This document shows positions 11,538-24,745 of a stretch of DNA of 64,000 nucleotides, one piece after another (the stretch's first letter is position 1; every line of letters starts with the position of its first letter). The notes under the pieces are model-generated. The model was given only the letters and a program-made list of their open reading frames with translations, was not told the origin of the DNA and made no database searches. A program made the translations under genes and the position numbers. The DNA comes from Pezizomycotina sp. ARF18. Its lineage: Eukaryota > Ascomycota. Where the stretch lies: assembly GCA_002224055.1 (NCBI GenBank), contig AZLU01000010.1, forward strand, positions 103,457 to 167,456. Direction: 5' to 3'.

Positions 11538-12018
11538 ATTTTTTTTTTTAAAAAAAAAAAAAAACGTTAGATCGTCAGGAACTCTCAGGGCCCGCCAAGA
11601 GTGGAGATATTAAGACTGGCGTGATGGTTAAATTGTAAATTACGAATACCTATAAGGAATTTAGAAGATTTAGGGATATTTTAAACATATTAGGACGCCG
11701 ATTTTTCAAGTAAATTGCGGACTGAAACATCTGCTCCTCGTGGCCCAGACCCATTCGCATCCGAGCCCCACGCAAGTTTGACCCACTCTGCTATCATGAT
11801 TCATCCTTGGCCTCTGGGCTTGTCGGATTCCGGCTAAGTTACAGGATAGCTTGCGAAAAAAAAAAAATGAAAATAAATAGACAATAAAAAGAAAAGGAAA
11901 TAAAAAACAATCAAACTTGACGACATGTCTTGAACATTTATCTCATTTTCAATCTTTCGCAGTTACAACATGTAGCAAAAAGTCAGACTACATTTTTTCC
12001 ACAAAATCTTTCCGACGT
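11538..12018. other. intergenic between convergent genes
   Basis: A T-then-A run at about 11540-11564 directly follows the stop of the upstream gene and may form part of its 3' end. Nothing else is recognised. Confidence 0.5.
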
Positions 12019-12383
12019 TTATCCGTAACCGACCCAGCAGGCAGTATTCAGAAGACCAGAACCCTTCATGACGCAAGTGACACCTGACAGACCGTCTCTG
12101 ATCGCCTGACCGATGCACGGCGCGCAGGCGGCGTAGCACTTTGCAGCCGAATCCCATCCAACTGCGCCGGAGAACCACTTGCGTCCGCCACAAAAGCCAT
12201 CGTCGCCAGTGTCCCTAAACCATTTCCGCTCTTGGCGACATCGTGGTGGCAAGACTCCATCAGGACGTCGTCGATCTTGAAGTCGGGCGAAGGGAGAGTG
12301 CCGTAGTAGCAGTTGCCCTTACTGGCTGCCGCCGCGCCGACGAAGGCGGAGAAGACGAATAGAGATGACGTTGATAACTTCAT
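12019..12383 (-). CDS. small secreted eight-cysteine protein, copy 1
   Basis: A small secreted, effector-like protein of unknown function. The ATG at 12383 gives signal peptide MKLSTSSLFVFSAFVGAAAA, and the mature chain begins SKGNCYYG. Eight cysteines follow: NCYYG, SCHH, FCGGRKWFSG, then CYAACAPC (C-x3-C-x2-C), VTCVM and a terminal ACWVGYG. The chain is about 120 residues. Reading frames switch about once. The cysteine order and the FCGGRKW/CYAAC blocks match the gene at 13252-13600, so the two are paralogues. An extracellular disulphide-bonded fold is expected; I cannot name a family or target. Confidence 0.6.
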
Positions 12384-13251
12384 TTTTTGTAGTTTTTTGA
12401 AGGAGTTGCTGTACTTTACGTAGGAGTAATGCGTGTTAGCTATCAAGTATGATGATGGAGAGAGACATGGTATTATAATCCCACACAAACGCGAAATAAC
12501 TTACCAAATATGTATTTGTACGAATAGTCGCAAAAGACCACCGTATAGACTCGCTGTGTCTTGTAGTGTTTTCAAGTTTGCTATATCTCCCGAATGAAAA
12601 CGACTGGTTATAACTGGGATCGAGAACATAGAAAGATAAAAACTATATTATTGAAGATGCCATACGTAAAATGATTTATGTGTTCATAGGAGTCATCACT
12701 TTACCTAGCCTACTCCCTTATTTCCTCGATATTTTCTTAACACGATGTTCTCTTCTGAATAGACTTTTACAATGATCTCCAATGATCGCTGAAGTGACTT
12801 CACTATCCATGTTCATATGGAACTTAAGCTTAATAGTAACTAGTGAAATACAACATTCACAGCGTGATGTGCTTTAAACTGGTGGTTTTGGGCCATATAT
12901 AAACTTTAAAGTGTAATGTTTTAACTTTTTGTACTACGATTCGCCATCGCTAAAAACGGCTCTTGGGCAGCTACGTAGAGACAAGATCCTCATGTGACGT
13001 TTGCCGCAATCGTAGCTGCGTCATTATAAACCTGTCAAGCTAATAATCAACCGTTTACGTAGAGAAAATTTTATAATATTGCCAAGTCTAAAAATACAAT
13101 CTAGATATTGAGTACAACTGAGGGAAATGAAAGAGAATATCTCAGTAAGTAGGTTTCTAGGAAATAGGTGCTATGGGGATAAGTTTAACTAAATTAATTG
13201 TATGTTGAATACCGCCCTATAACCTATCGCGTGCCTCTACGGGGCCCTCTC
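12384..13251. other. intergenic between the two paralogues
   Basis: About 870 AT-rich bases between the two small secreted-protein genes, which are on the same strand. This is the promoter side of copy 1. No other gene is seen. Confidence 0.5.
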
Positions 13252-13600
13252 TCAAACGATGCCCCAAAACTCAAAATACGACGTTGCTCTAGTGATACCC
13301 ATCCAGCACTGCGCCCACCAGGAGCTAGCATCGCACTGGACGCTACCGTACCCTGATCGATGGCGCTGCTAACACAGCCGGAGCAGGCGTCGTAGCAGTC
13401 GTCCGGGCTGTTCCAGGATTTCCCGCCCTTGAACACCCGCGGCCGCCGCAGACGTTCCCGTTCCAGTTGCCGTTGCGGTAGCCCGAGAGGCAGTCGTGGA
13501 GAGCGTTACCGTCGATGTTGGCCCTCGGGCCGTAGGTGCAGGTTGCGGCGGCTGCGACGGCGACGAGGGAGATGAAGGCGCTGACGGTGGTGAATTGCAT
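13252..13600 (-). CDS. small secreted eight-cysteine protein, copy 2
   Basis: Paralogue of the gene at 12019-12383. The ATG at 13600 gives signal peptide MQFTTVSAFISLVAVAAAA, and the mature chain starts TCTYGPRANIDG. The cysteines fall as in copy 1: TCTYG, DCLSG, VCGGR followed by FKGGKSW, then CYDACSGC (the same C-x3-C-x2-C), VQCDAS and QCWMGI. The C-terminal tail is longer than in copy 1. The locus crosses about two frame changes. A TATAAATA box lies 178 bases upstream. Expected to be extracellular; function unknown. Confidence 0.6.
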
Positions 13601-13777
13601 CGTGGTTGGAGGTTTGAGTTATATATGTGGGGTTTACTGGTGAATATTTGGTAGTGCTCGATGAAGAGGATGAGCTTTGAGAGAATAGAGAAAAGTCTGG
13701 AAGGTGGAGAGGCTTTTTCGTAGTTATTTGTTGGTGATGAGAGATAAAAAAAGATTTCAAGGAGGGGATCCGGTTCA

Positions 13778-13785
13778 TATTTATA
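13778..13785 (-). promoter_or_regulatory. TATA box of small secreted protein copy 2
   Basis: TATAAATA on the minus strand, 178 bases upstream of the ATG at 13600. Confidence 0.4.
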
Positions 13786-16700
13786 GCTCTTTCCATTGAT
13801 ACCTTTACTACTCTTGGTTATAGTATGAGATTGACTGTTCATGGTGGGTCGTCACGATGCCTTGAATCCTGGTTGACAAGATAATCCGTTATCGCTAGCG
13901 CTGTCACTGGCCTGAAAGCTTGTCGTCTAGCTCGATTGAGCTGAAGTTTCGTTTCTATAGAGCTCACGATCAAAGGCATCCATACTTCCCTCGTGTGACG
14001 AGGTCCCAACGCATGCAGTTCGCCTCTTGATACAGGCAAACCAGCTTCCGTAAAATGCTCAAGACGATGAAAAAACGCATTTCAAGTTCGTCGGTGAATC
14101 CGAAAAGACGTCGAATCGAGACAGGGGAACGATAAGGTTGAGGGCTCTGAAATCACATTAAGGAAAGAGAAGAACAAGTTTCTTACCGCCCCATCGTGCA
14201 TTGGATAATATCCCTGATATACATGGATGATATATATATATACCCAGCAAGTAAGATGAGATTTCTGGCTTGTAATTGGCCGCACAGTTCCCGTCTAAAG
14301 ATTATCATGCATTCCAACGTTTCTTGGAGAGAGAAAAAAAAAAAACGATATGGTTGCGGCATGGATGAGAACCTAACATCGCCGCATACATGGAGTCAAA
14401 ATCTACCCTGCCTCGACAAATTGCAGTCATTCGCTTGTTATATTGTTGAGGAGGGTTTAACTTCTAAAGCTGGAGGTCAACGATAAACATGTTCACCCTG
14501 AAGTCTGGGATTCTGTCTCTAGAGATTGGTCAACCCCGCCACCACCTGTTTTCGGACATACCTCGCTTTACATCAGGATTCACGCAGGGTTGACGGTACT
14601 CTGGTTGGCTCTCGTACATACCTCGCCATAAGATTTTAAAGCGAGTAGCTTGGATCAGGCCTGAAAGATAGATATTGGTAATACCGTATCTACCCTTTAT
14701 CGTGATTATTGCCCGGGTAAGCGAGAGCCTCACAAACATGCAATAACAATTATATAAATTGAGGCGTAAGCTATGGTCAAGAAAAAGCTGGTTAGCTATG
14801 AGTTTGGTTGAGACCTGTAGTAGTTGTAACTTGGAACTCGGGATCTCCGAAGACGACCCCAGGACACACCCTTGTTACCTTTTTATGAATTCGTCCAGGA
14901 GTGATTTACAGCTGCCTGGAATTATAGAGCGACGAGTATGACAAAGTCCACTAAAAAACTAAAATAAAAAAATAAAATAAAATAAAGCTTGATTGCTATC
15001 GTTTCGAATCTGTAGCACCATATTAAGTGCTCTACGCCATTCAATATTTGGATCATGATAATATTACAGGTATCTGTATGAACCTCTCCTTATAGGTGCC
15101 GGGCTAGTAGTATCACGCTGCCAAAGTAAATAATAATATAACTTCCGAAACATGAAAACCAACAGCTGAAAAGAACCTTAGCGATAGATCTTGTGCAACA
15201 CGAAAATCATCCCCTCGAACACCTGTAAATCCTGGATGCTAATCGGGCTCACTGCCCACGTTCGCTTGCCCCGTGTAACAACCTGCCGAATCGGTTAAAG
15301 ACTGCGGTGCAACGTTCTTCCAGAAAAAAGTACCTCTATTCGTGGAAAGAATTCGGTGTGGGAGAACAAAGCGCAGGAGGTTTTATATGAACCGTCAGCA
15401 AAAACATGGAGAGATCCCTGAACCTCTGGGATGTTTTTTTTTTTTAATATTGATGATGACTCCACGTTGTAGATGTCACAGATGGGCCCAGCTAACCGCC
15501 ACATGGAAAATTAAAAGATAAATCTGGATCCCTGACCAGCTGAAAGAAAAGGTGTTGGACAATGGAGATGCATACTAGAGGTGGAGTTCGTTCCGCGAAA
15601 AAATGGGACCAATTGAGCCTCAAATCAAGCTTTTCCGCTTGTTAGTGGTCAATGGTTATCGATTGTGTACTCGTTCCGCTTTGGATAGGCGCCGCGAATG
15701 TCAGTGCTTATGTCTGCGTGCTCTGATAGGAAGGCAATACCAGTGGAACGAACTCCCGAGAGCGCCGGGGGGTGCCTTCTTTTTTTTTTAATTATTCCAA
15801 GACCAAACCAGCAAAGAACCGGTAAGGGAACACTTCAATATCGAACCTGCTTAGGTATTATATCATCGTCGCGACGGCTACAACTATTGAAGCGAGAAAA
15901 CTTGAAATCTAGCCAGCTTCTAGTATAGATATATTGGATGCTGGCGACACTTGGGTGTCAATCATAGTTTTAATGGTGCAGCCTTTCACATATCATATTT
16001 CCCGCCGCCTGGGCAGCTTTCTAAGAGGGACAACTTTTTTTTTTTTTGAGATACCCTAAGTAAATCACGAATCATCAATTTTCTATTACTATTTCTTTAT
16101 TTTTATTTTATTTATTTATTTTTTTTTTTTTTTTTCCTTATTTGTCACGCTGTGCGCATGTGATTTTAGGGGTTATAAAATGTCTGTTGAACGGATTATA
16201 ATATCCCGGAAAACATCGTTATGACTACCGGCGCATTGGCTGAAAAGCTTTAGCGATATCGCAATACTAAATATTTTACTACGCTATTTATCGGTGTCTC
16301 CGACCGTTTTTTTTTTTTTTTTTTCAAAAATTGAAACGGACCTGCAGACACATATCTACCTAAAGGTAGGCGGCATTTACGGTTTTATCTAAACGGTCGA
16401 CCTCACCCCTTCAATTCTCCTTTTTCGTTATAATTTTTCGCTTACCGCTTCTCCGAGATAGAGAGCCCCGCTGCTGCTGGCGACCTATCAAAGCAATACT
16501 ATACGTATAACACAAGAGTTTTTTTTTTTTTGATATACAAGTAAGTAACTAGCTAGACATGGTATTTTGCCGGTTCCTAGAATAATAAACATGACACTTA
16601 ATATCTGCATCGACCCAATCTTACGATGATACATCACATTCTATTCCCGTGGATCTAGAGGTTTTTTTTTTTTTTTCCAGCCTTGTTCCTCCTTCCCCCA

Positions 16701-17277
16701 CGAACGAGTTCCAAAATAAATATACGTGATATCCCGAGCTCCGATTGGAAAAGCTTGTTCGCAAAAGATTGCTGCGCGCCGGGCGCGGGCTCGCTTCCGT
16801 AGGAGAGCTCAGTAGTGGAGTGGAGTGGGGGGGGGGTTTTTGAATAATCACTTTTTGCGGTGCGGTATTTTATGCAACGCGCTCCAGGAAGTTGAAACAC
16901 CCCACGGGCCACGATTTCGTTTGTATCAAAAAAAGTACTTGGTTTTTTTTCAAAAACAAAAATCTCCGATAAAGCAAAAAAAAAAAACAGAAAAAGAAAA
17001 ACATTGTATTCCGACGCCGGGCAATAAATAATACGCCCGGGGAAAAAGAATACGCAAGAAAACACCCCACGGAGGGCGTTAGCACAAAATTGAAAATATG
17101 TTTTCAAACACTACTGTGAGATTCAAAAAAAAACGAAAACAAAAAAAAAAAAAAAAAAAAACCCTCAAAACATACTACTAGAGGTGCATCAAAATTAGAG
17201 AGGCCGGCAATAGCCCCCAAAGCTCCCCCCACAAAGAAAAAACCCCCAACCCCAAACACCAAACACCTCCCCATGCC
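13786..17277. other. intergenic, no gene seen
   Basis: About 3.5 kb with many T and A runs (for example 16122-16136, 16308-16324 and 17138-17161). No ORF shows domain motifs or convincing codon use. From 17200 the sequence becomes C-rich and leads into the coding region downstream. Confidence 0.55.
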
Positions 17278-20190
17278 TTAAAACCACGTCATCTCATCCA
17301 CAACGTCTTCTCCCGCCGCAACCTCCAGCGGCGATATCTTCCAACCAGCACAAACACTCCTCCACAACCCCACCCCTCTCACCCTCGCGCTGGCCTCTCG
17401 TCCTCCTTCCTCGGCCTCACCAAAAACCCGCTCGCCTCCTCCAACTCCCTCGCCAAAAACGCCCTCGTCCTCCCATCCGCGTAAAAGCAATTAATCACCA
17501 TGAGCACATATCGCTATCATCACGCGTCGTCACGGCGACTAACGCCGGCGTATCGTCGTCCTCTTCACCGTCACCGCTTGTTAAAGATACAAAAATGCCG
17601 TGTCGGGTATGTCGGCCCTCTTGCGGTGCGCAGTCGACTAACGCCGTACGTGTCAATCTCATTCTTAAAACCTACGAGGTACGCTCCCGCTGCGCTATTT
17701 CCGTCGCGGTCGTAGGCGTCGGTATCCAACACCGTAACGCCGTCGTTTGAGAACGCGTTTTCGCTGGCGGATGCGAGGGGTAGTAGCCCGACGTTTCTGC
17801 GCGCCGTTATAGCCGAGCGCGTTCGTGGGGTTGCGGTGGTCGGTTATGACGACCTCGCTGAAGGAAGGGTCTGAGTCCGAGTCGTCGGGGACGCTGGTGA
17901 GCTGTATCGCGTTCGCGCGCGCGTTTCTCGCGTCGTGGCCGAATTTGATGCATGTTGGGGGCCGGAAGTTCAAGCGGTGCAGCGTCTTGCGCCACCAGTG
18001 GAAGGCGATCCTAAATAACTTCATCAATACTACTAATCCTGAAACATGAGAGTTGAAAGAAGGAGTAATAGAACTTACACGAGCACCTCATTCCTAAAAC
18101 CCGTATGCATCTCCAACCCCCCTCGCACTTCTTAGAACCCATAACAATCCCACTCGCATCCCCTCGGGCTTCTTAAACGTCCACTTCTTATCCTTATTAT
18201 CATACCGGAACTCCTCCCCTCAACACTAAACCCCGCTCGGGCCGTAACGCGGTCCGCAGCTCTAACGTCAAACGAAATACCACCGCTCGCGAGACTAACG
18301 CCGAACTTCAAGTTTGCCGATAACCCCGCGAACGCGTCGACCTCAAAGTTACCGTCGATACTGAACAGCGGCGTGAACTTGGGTTTCCACCCGTAGCCAA
18401 CGATGTGCTTAGGCGCGCGGTGCAAATTGACCGTGGTGGACATATCATCCACTTCACGTTCGCGCCGGTAATAAGCTTCATCTCCCCATCAACTTCAACG
18501 CCGATCTCGAACGCGATCGTGAACATCGGACCGACGTGAACCAGCCGGGGATATTATACGGCTGCAGCGGAACCTCGAGTAGCGGTATCTCGTGCGAAAG
18601 CTCCAGGATACCAGTAGTAACGAGACCGAGCTGCGCCTGTATTTCCAGCCCTCCTGAATCCAAAAGGAGGCGTCGTGGCGGCGACCGGGTTGCCAGACGA
18701 TGCGGCCGGCGTACCGCTGCCTGGCTTTCGCGTAGCATTCCACGCACGACACGCGGAGCTGGTCTACTATCTGCGTAGCGCCCACTCCTTGCGGCCGGGG
18801 AATACTTTGCTGATTTGGTTTCTGGAAGGTTCCCAATCGATAACGACGGGCTCTTCGCGGATGGTAACTTGCCGCTGCCGGAATATCTCTGTTATGTAAG
18901 AGGGGCTGTCAGGAAATTGCGAAAAAAAAAAAAAAAAAAAAAAAAGAGCAAAAGAACCGATATCTATCGGAGGAAAAAAAAGGGGACCAACTTTTAATCT
19001 GCTTCTTAACCCGTCGGAGCTCTCCTTGATTTTCTCCTTGAGCTTCTCAAACTTCAACTTGATCTTCTGCTTAAGCTTAATATGCCTCCTCGTACCGTCG
19101 CGTCTCATCCTCCTTTTCGGAGTGGCGCCAAGGATCGCATCCTCCGTCGTCATTTTACTTTCCTTATCGAGCTCTTCGTCCATTTTCCGGCCGAGGACGT
19201 CACAGCTACTTCAGGAGGGGCGGCGCCGATGTACGCCTCCATCTCATCAATAGCATAATCATAAGAAATATGGTGAAGCGTAAGGTTCAGCGATAGACCA
19301 TGATTAGACACGCCGAGGTATTTTGCAAACGTAATCGCGTCCCACGGGAGTTTCCGGTTATACTGGGCTTGCAACCCGACGGAAAGATCGCGGCGAAGTA
19401 CAGCGGATTGGTTGCCTTTCGGCTTCCAAGGTCCCAAGCTTTAGCAGCCGCGGCCACTTCCTCGTTATTCTTGAACGCGACGTCAAGGTGAAGCTGTGGG
19501 GCTCAACAAGCGCGCACCGCAGCGTCACTTTATCCGTGAAAGAAAGCGGCACTGTGTCCGCCTTCATGTCGAAGCGAACGTGTGCGTCGTAAACAACTGC
19601 GTAATAACGTTAGCTTCGCACCTATTTCCGCTCATCGAGATCAGGAATTGGAGCCTACCGCCATCCTCCTTAGATCGCGGCGCCGCATCATCGGCCTCTT
19701 ATACCAGAACCTACCGTCTTCTTCGGGTTAAGTACATCCTCAGACGACCCGTCAAAGCGACCGGACGGAGATCCTTAGCCGGCAGCGGGTTCTGCGTCGG
19801 CTTAGGTTCCGCCTTCCAGACTGGTTTACCCGCGTCGTCCACGGGACTGAACTTCTTGATCGCGTCATCGACGAAACCCGTAAACTGGTACGCTTTCGTG
19901 TTCGCCTGCGACGTAGCATGTTCAGTTGCAGGGGAGCTACTCGTATCGACGACGCCTTCGCGCGTACCTGCCGTGGCGCCAGTGATAGGTGACTCATCCG
20001 AGCTTTCTCTGCTTGGTGACCAGCCCTGCGTAGTTCCGTGGTGCTCAATGACATCTAAAGAGTCCTTAAACTGGAAGCCCGGCGGCCTGTCAAGGACGAC
20101 GGGTCCATCTTCCTCTGATCCGCCGCCACCTCCTGGTGGGCTAGCGAGAGCGATTCCGGCTAAGAATAGCAGCGGAATCGGTACCCTCAT
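17278..20190 (-). CDS. large secreted protein, DUF7029/DUF7223-like
   Basis: The ATG at 20190 gives signal peptide MRVPIPLLFLAGIALASPP, then a Gly/Ser/Glu-rich low-complexity stretch. A middle part carries YAVVYDAHVRFDMKAD and LQAQYNRKLPWDAITFAKYL, followed by a Lys-rich linker. A beta-rich part follows with IPLLEVPLQPYNIPGWFTS, FTIAFEIGVEVDGEMKLITG and GNFEVDAFAGLSANLKFGVS. The PYNIPG / IGP / AGA...W and AYAG..F..GVS pattern resembles, from memory, fungal secreted DUF7029/DUF7223 proteins. The C-terminal third (CIKFGHDARNARANAIQL, DSDPSFSEVVITDHRNPTNA, ending DVVDEMTWF) is unknown to me and could belong to a second gene. An intron fits at about 18898-18990 with a 24-base A/T run; a 40-nt gap near 18040-18080 has splice-like ends. 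Many frame changes. About 900 residues, extracellular. Confidence 0.5.
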
Positions 20191-22133
20191 ATCGAAGGAA
20201 GAACCTAGGAGAAAGAGGTCCGTGATGAAATAGTGGAAAACTCCACTAACGTGGAACCGAATGAGCGAGGACGGTAGGTTTGACAAAGAAGGAAAGAACC
20301 ACTGAAAGAAAAACCACAGTGCAAAAGTAAACAGTAGAACGAGCGTGAGAGTGTAAAGAATGGACGGCCAGTATCCTGACCCGCTGAATCAAGTCTCCAG
20401 AAGAAGCTGACTTGGGAGCACGACGGACAACTGTCAAAAGAAGAATGTGAACCTAATGTTCCAGTCCAATCGAGCAATGGTGAAAGAAATAATCGACCTG
20501 AGAATATCGAGATTATCATGATTCCGAGCAGTGAAAACAAAAAAAAAAAAAAAAAAAGCTTTTTTGGCTGTTATTTGCAAAAAAAAAAAAAATTGCATTA
20601 CACAAGGAGAGAAGGCGTCAAAGGCCGCATAAACGCCAAGTCTGGTGATAAACCTCTATAAACTCTTGGAAGCAAACCAAGGCTAGGTAGTTAAAACAAT
20701 ATTCGCTTTTTAGTTAGCGGATACTATTATATCTACCGTGTGATCGGATTATTTAAGCATTTTTGCTTTGATAGAAGGAGGAAAATGGGAAAGAACGAAA
20801 AGCAGGAGAGGGGAAGAGTAACACTTACTATTCGATCCATTAAGACTCGACGATCTCTAATTCAAATAACTTTCCGAATGGCCATTTTGCTATAATCCAG
20901 CTCAAAAAAAAAAAAAAAAAAAAAAAAAGAATTTCTTCCGGCGTTGATGTTTCCAGGAGGAATTTCTTGGTAATGTGGGGATAACCAGTTAGCTCTCGTT
21001 ATCCTCCGTTTAAAGCACTTGCCAAACATTATTGGCAAAATAAATCAAGCTTCCCAAGAAAGTGATATAGGTTTCGTACCTGCTAAGACATCTCGCGATT
21101 TGAGTTAGCGTTCAGACATTTTGTTCCATAGTCAGCTCGTGAGAACTTACTTAGGGCTATGTACGAAGGGTTCAATTAAACTACCAAGCACGGGTAAACC
21201 GCGGCCGGATCTGATGTCAGTCATTTTCGAATATATTTTTTTTTAACATCTTGGTCCTTTTGACTTCCGGCTTAAGATTGGAACAGAGGAGAGATATTTT
21301 GACATGTTTTCATGTGAAATCTTTTACAAATGTCCTACCACGACTGTAATGCGCCTCGAGAAGCGCTCGGACTAGAAGGATAATTTTTTTTTTAAACAGT
21401 GGCGAGATGCATAACAGAATCTTCGATTAGTATTCTTAACACCCTGTCACATATAGAACGGCAAAAGGGCAGCAACAAATGGCAGAAGGGAATCAAGACC
21501 TTTCGTTGATGCCGTGGTGTTCAGATGGGCTATAGGCAGCGAGGATGATAGGTAAAGACCCATGGAGAGAAAAAAAAAAAAAAAATCTAAGACAACCCAG
21601 GAAAACCTTGCCTTTCGATCTACGTTAAAAAAAAAATCCACCACGGATTTTTTACTAAGAATTTAGGGCCAATATCCGGAGCTCGTTCCTAGAGTGATAC
21701 CCCATGCCGATATAATTTTAAAACCGGTCCATAGAAAAGAAATATTGCATTGACGTCGGTATTTTCCTTTTGTTCTTCTAAAGCTTCTCGGAGAAACGAT
21801 AACCGTTAGACCAGGACATGCCGGCATGCCTGTGCGAGGTCAATTGTAACATTAACAACGTCAAAGGAGCCGGCAAGCATGCAATTAGCTTTCAATGCAA
21901 CTCGACAACCACATCACAAGACGGCTCATAGAGAGAAGAGAAAAATAAAAGTATCGCCAAAAACATGCTCAAGGTGTGCTGTGGGTCACAAAATACAGAC
22001 AAAGCTCAGGATGAGTAAATTTCGAGTTGTTGCATGTCCCATAAGTGCGATATGAAGCTTGTGTTTAAGAGACACACCTTAATCGGATTTTCCTTGGTGG
22101 CGTCAAGAGGCGAGCTCCATGTTCTATCGCACT

Positions 22134-22164
<31 letters not shown>

Positions 22165-24360
22165 GATAGGGGATAAATGGCTCAAATTTCAATGCATAAA
22201 ATTTCGCAGAAGATATGATGTAAAAATGGAGCAGCTGATCTCATAATTTTAGTCTCATGCATTGTAGTTTTTGGAGACGAGCATCGAGAGATGGACACAA
22301 CGTCTGTGACATGTAGTTCGATTTCAAATCAGTCAGTGTGCGTTTGGACGAGATAATAAAAAGGGCAACCAATAGGGAAGCACGGCTTGTAGACCGACTT
22401 TGACACATACTGGATAATCTCTCCTTCAAATTGAAGCTCCGTAACGAGCCTCCCCCCTCCACTTGCTCGAGTCCGTAGCAATCATTTGCTGTCATCTGCT
22501 GTTCTGCAATCAAGTGTGATCCTCCAACATTGCCGTGCAGAACCGCTCTCTGCAAGCTTGATCCTGCAGTTGCAAGAAATATGATTGCGGACGCAGATAC
22601 TCTTCGCAAGTGATAGAGCTCGTCGAGACAAGAGACTGAAGGATTTCCTAATCTCGGATGCAAGCACGGACGGACTCGCATTTACTAGCCTCTGCATTGA
22701 CCCCATCTTCTTGCGAATTGACAGCTTGTGTCGCCATTAGTCGCCATCCCTCGGCACGAAGCCCTTCGGAACAATTAGTTCCCCCCTGCTATGTCTCAGT
22801 GTCGGAAAAGGCTTAGGCATATGCATGTGCGAGGGAGACTTATCATGTGTCTCATGTACCCGAGCATCATTAATGAACGACGTTAGCGGAATAATCATGC
22901 TTCTGCTTTTGCATCAGTGGGAATAAAGAAGAAGGTTCCTGGCCTCACATCCATTGGAGAAAGAAGAGGAGAGGGGGAAAAAGGGGGCAAAGGGGGATGA
23001 AGAGCTCTTCAAAACAAGAAAAACGAGTCTGCAAAAAACGAGATAAAATAGATACCTCTATAACCAAGTGACAGAATAAGAATACGAGCTAATAATTAAA
23101 ACCGTTATGAGGCCCTTAGCTATTTTCGACCCGTGATCTTTTTTTTTTTTTTTTTTTGTTTGCTCTTTACGATGCTTGAGACTCGTTAGATCTTGCACGG
23201 TTTTGGTTTTTTTTTTTTTATTGTGCCTTTTACTTCTGATATGATCAAGGTCAGGTCGAGTCGCAAATCAGTCTTTTGCTCTTCCTGCTGTTTGATAATG
23301 AAAAGGCACGGCCGAGGTCGGTTCTGGATAAACGGTCCCGAGAAGTTTCCGGATTGAGGGCTCGCAATTCTTCACAAGGCCTCGTACGCCGTCCCAGAGG
23401 ATGGCTAGGAAGGCGCAGGATGATGACATGAAGCCCATGTGGAGCCGTTATAAGGACCTAGGGAGACGAGACCCAAGGCGTGAGAGCCCACCAGTAGGGG
23501 ACCTCTGTATTTTTCGAAACCAGGGAAGTTAAGAAAGATAACTGCATGGATTTGAATTGACGGACGCCACTGGCCCAGTGGATATGACGGTCGATCGAAA
23601 TGGCCTACCATCAGCTGAAAAAGTTAGAGTTAGCACCCCGAGTTGAAGCAAAATTGAAGGCGAAGAGCAGTGGGGAAGGAAAGTATAAGAGTATACTAAC
23701 TGAGCATTATTAGACAAACTTGAACAGGGAGCGTATAACAGCCCCCAATAGGAAAAGGGGGAAAAGAAAAAAGAAAAAGGAAAAAAACAAAAAAAAAAAA
23801 AAAAAAAACAGACACGGAACGTGAAGCGGAGATGCAGGAAGGAGAAGCGAGCGAGGATCGTGACAACTTTGATGGAAAAAAAAAAAAAAAACCTTACCGG
23901 CTCTATCGTGGGGCTTGTCTCATAGCCTTAGGGGAGAATACCGTGCGTACATACTCGAGTGGCGAATTGCAAAGTTCTGTCGCAGATTTTTAATCATTTC
24001 CCTCTCCCTTTATCGATTTGATGATGCATATAGACGGGAAGTTTGAATAGAGATATATCTCGGACACGCCGAAAAGGCTATGAACATCATCCTATCAAGG
24101 AAGAGAGAAGATGGACGATAATGATGAATGATGAATGATGGATGATGAATGAAGGAAGAAAAGATGTATAGATAGATGTACAAGATGTATAGGAGATGTA
24201 TAGGAGATGTACTAAGTATGCAATGATGTATGAAGTAGAGTACTTTCATGTATAGTACAGATGTATAGCAATTTTGCTAAGTAGTACATATATGTACAAC
24301 GAGAATACCAAGATGAGACGCAATTTTTCCTGCGATAATAGTCAAAAGTATTAGTCCCCG
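20191..24360. other. gene-poor A/T-tract region
   Basis: No supported gene. Pure A or T runs of about 15-29 bases recur at about 20539-20557, 20906-20928, 21570-21585, 22136-22164, 23139-23157, 23788-23808 and 23875-23891. A tandem GATGTATAG-type repeat lies at 24160-24260. A minus-strand ORF at 22241-22681 shows no family features. Confidence 0.6.
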
Positions 24361-24384
24361 TCAGTTACTTTTTAATCAATTATT

Positions 24385-24745
24385 AAGTAACTATTATTAT
24401 TATTATTATTTTATTATAGCAGCAAAAAGAAAAGTAGGCAGTCAAGCACGAAAGCAGCAGTGCAAAAAGAAAAAAAAAAAAATTATTAGTAAGCCACACT
24501 ATAGATTATAGAACACTTAAAAAAAACCATCACCGCTGAAAATAAGAGATAAATTAAATAAAAGAATAAAAATAAATAAAAATCAGATAAAAACTAATAA
24601 AAAATAAATTAAAGTAAATAATAAATTAAATAAATAAATAAAAATAAATAAATAAAAAAAAAAATAATAATAACTAATAATAATAATAATAATAATAATA
24701 ATATATATTATTAAATAATAATATTATATTATTATTATTATTAGG
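24385..24745. repeat. TAA-type microsatellite and AT-only block
   Basis: Runs of (TAT)n at about 24390-24417 and (TAA)n at about 24665-24745 flank a nearly pure A/T segment. Low complexity, with no coding or structural signal beyond the repeats. Confidence 0.85.

Noticed and set aside
22241-22706. 146-codon minus-strand ORF in the gene-poor block
   Set aside because: No signal peptide, domain or homologue pattern, overlapping ORFs in another frame, and no neighbouring exons.
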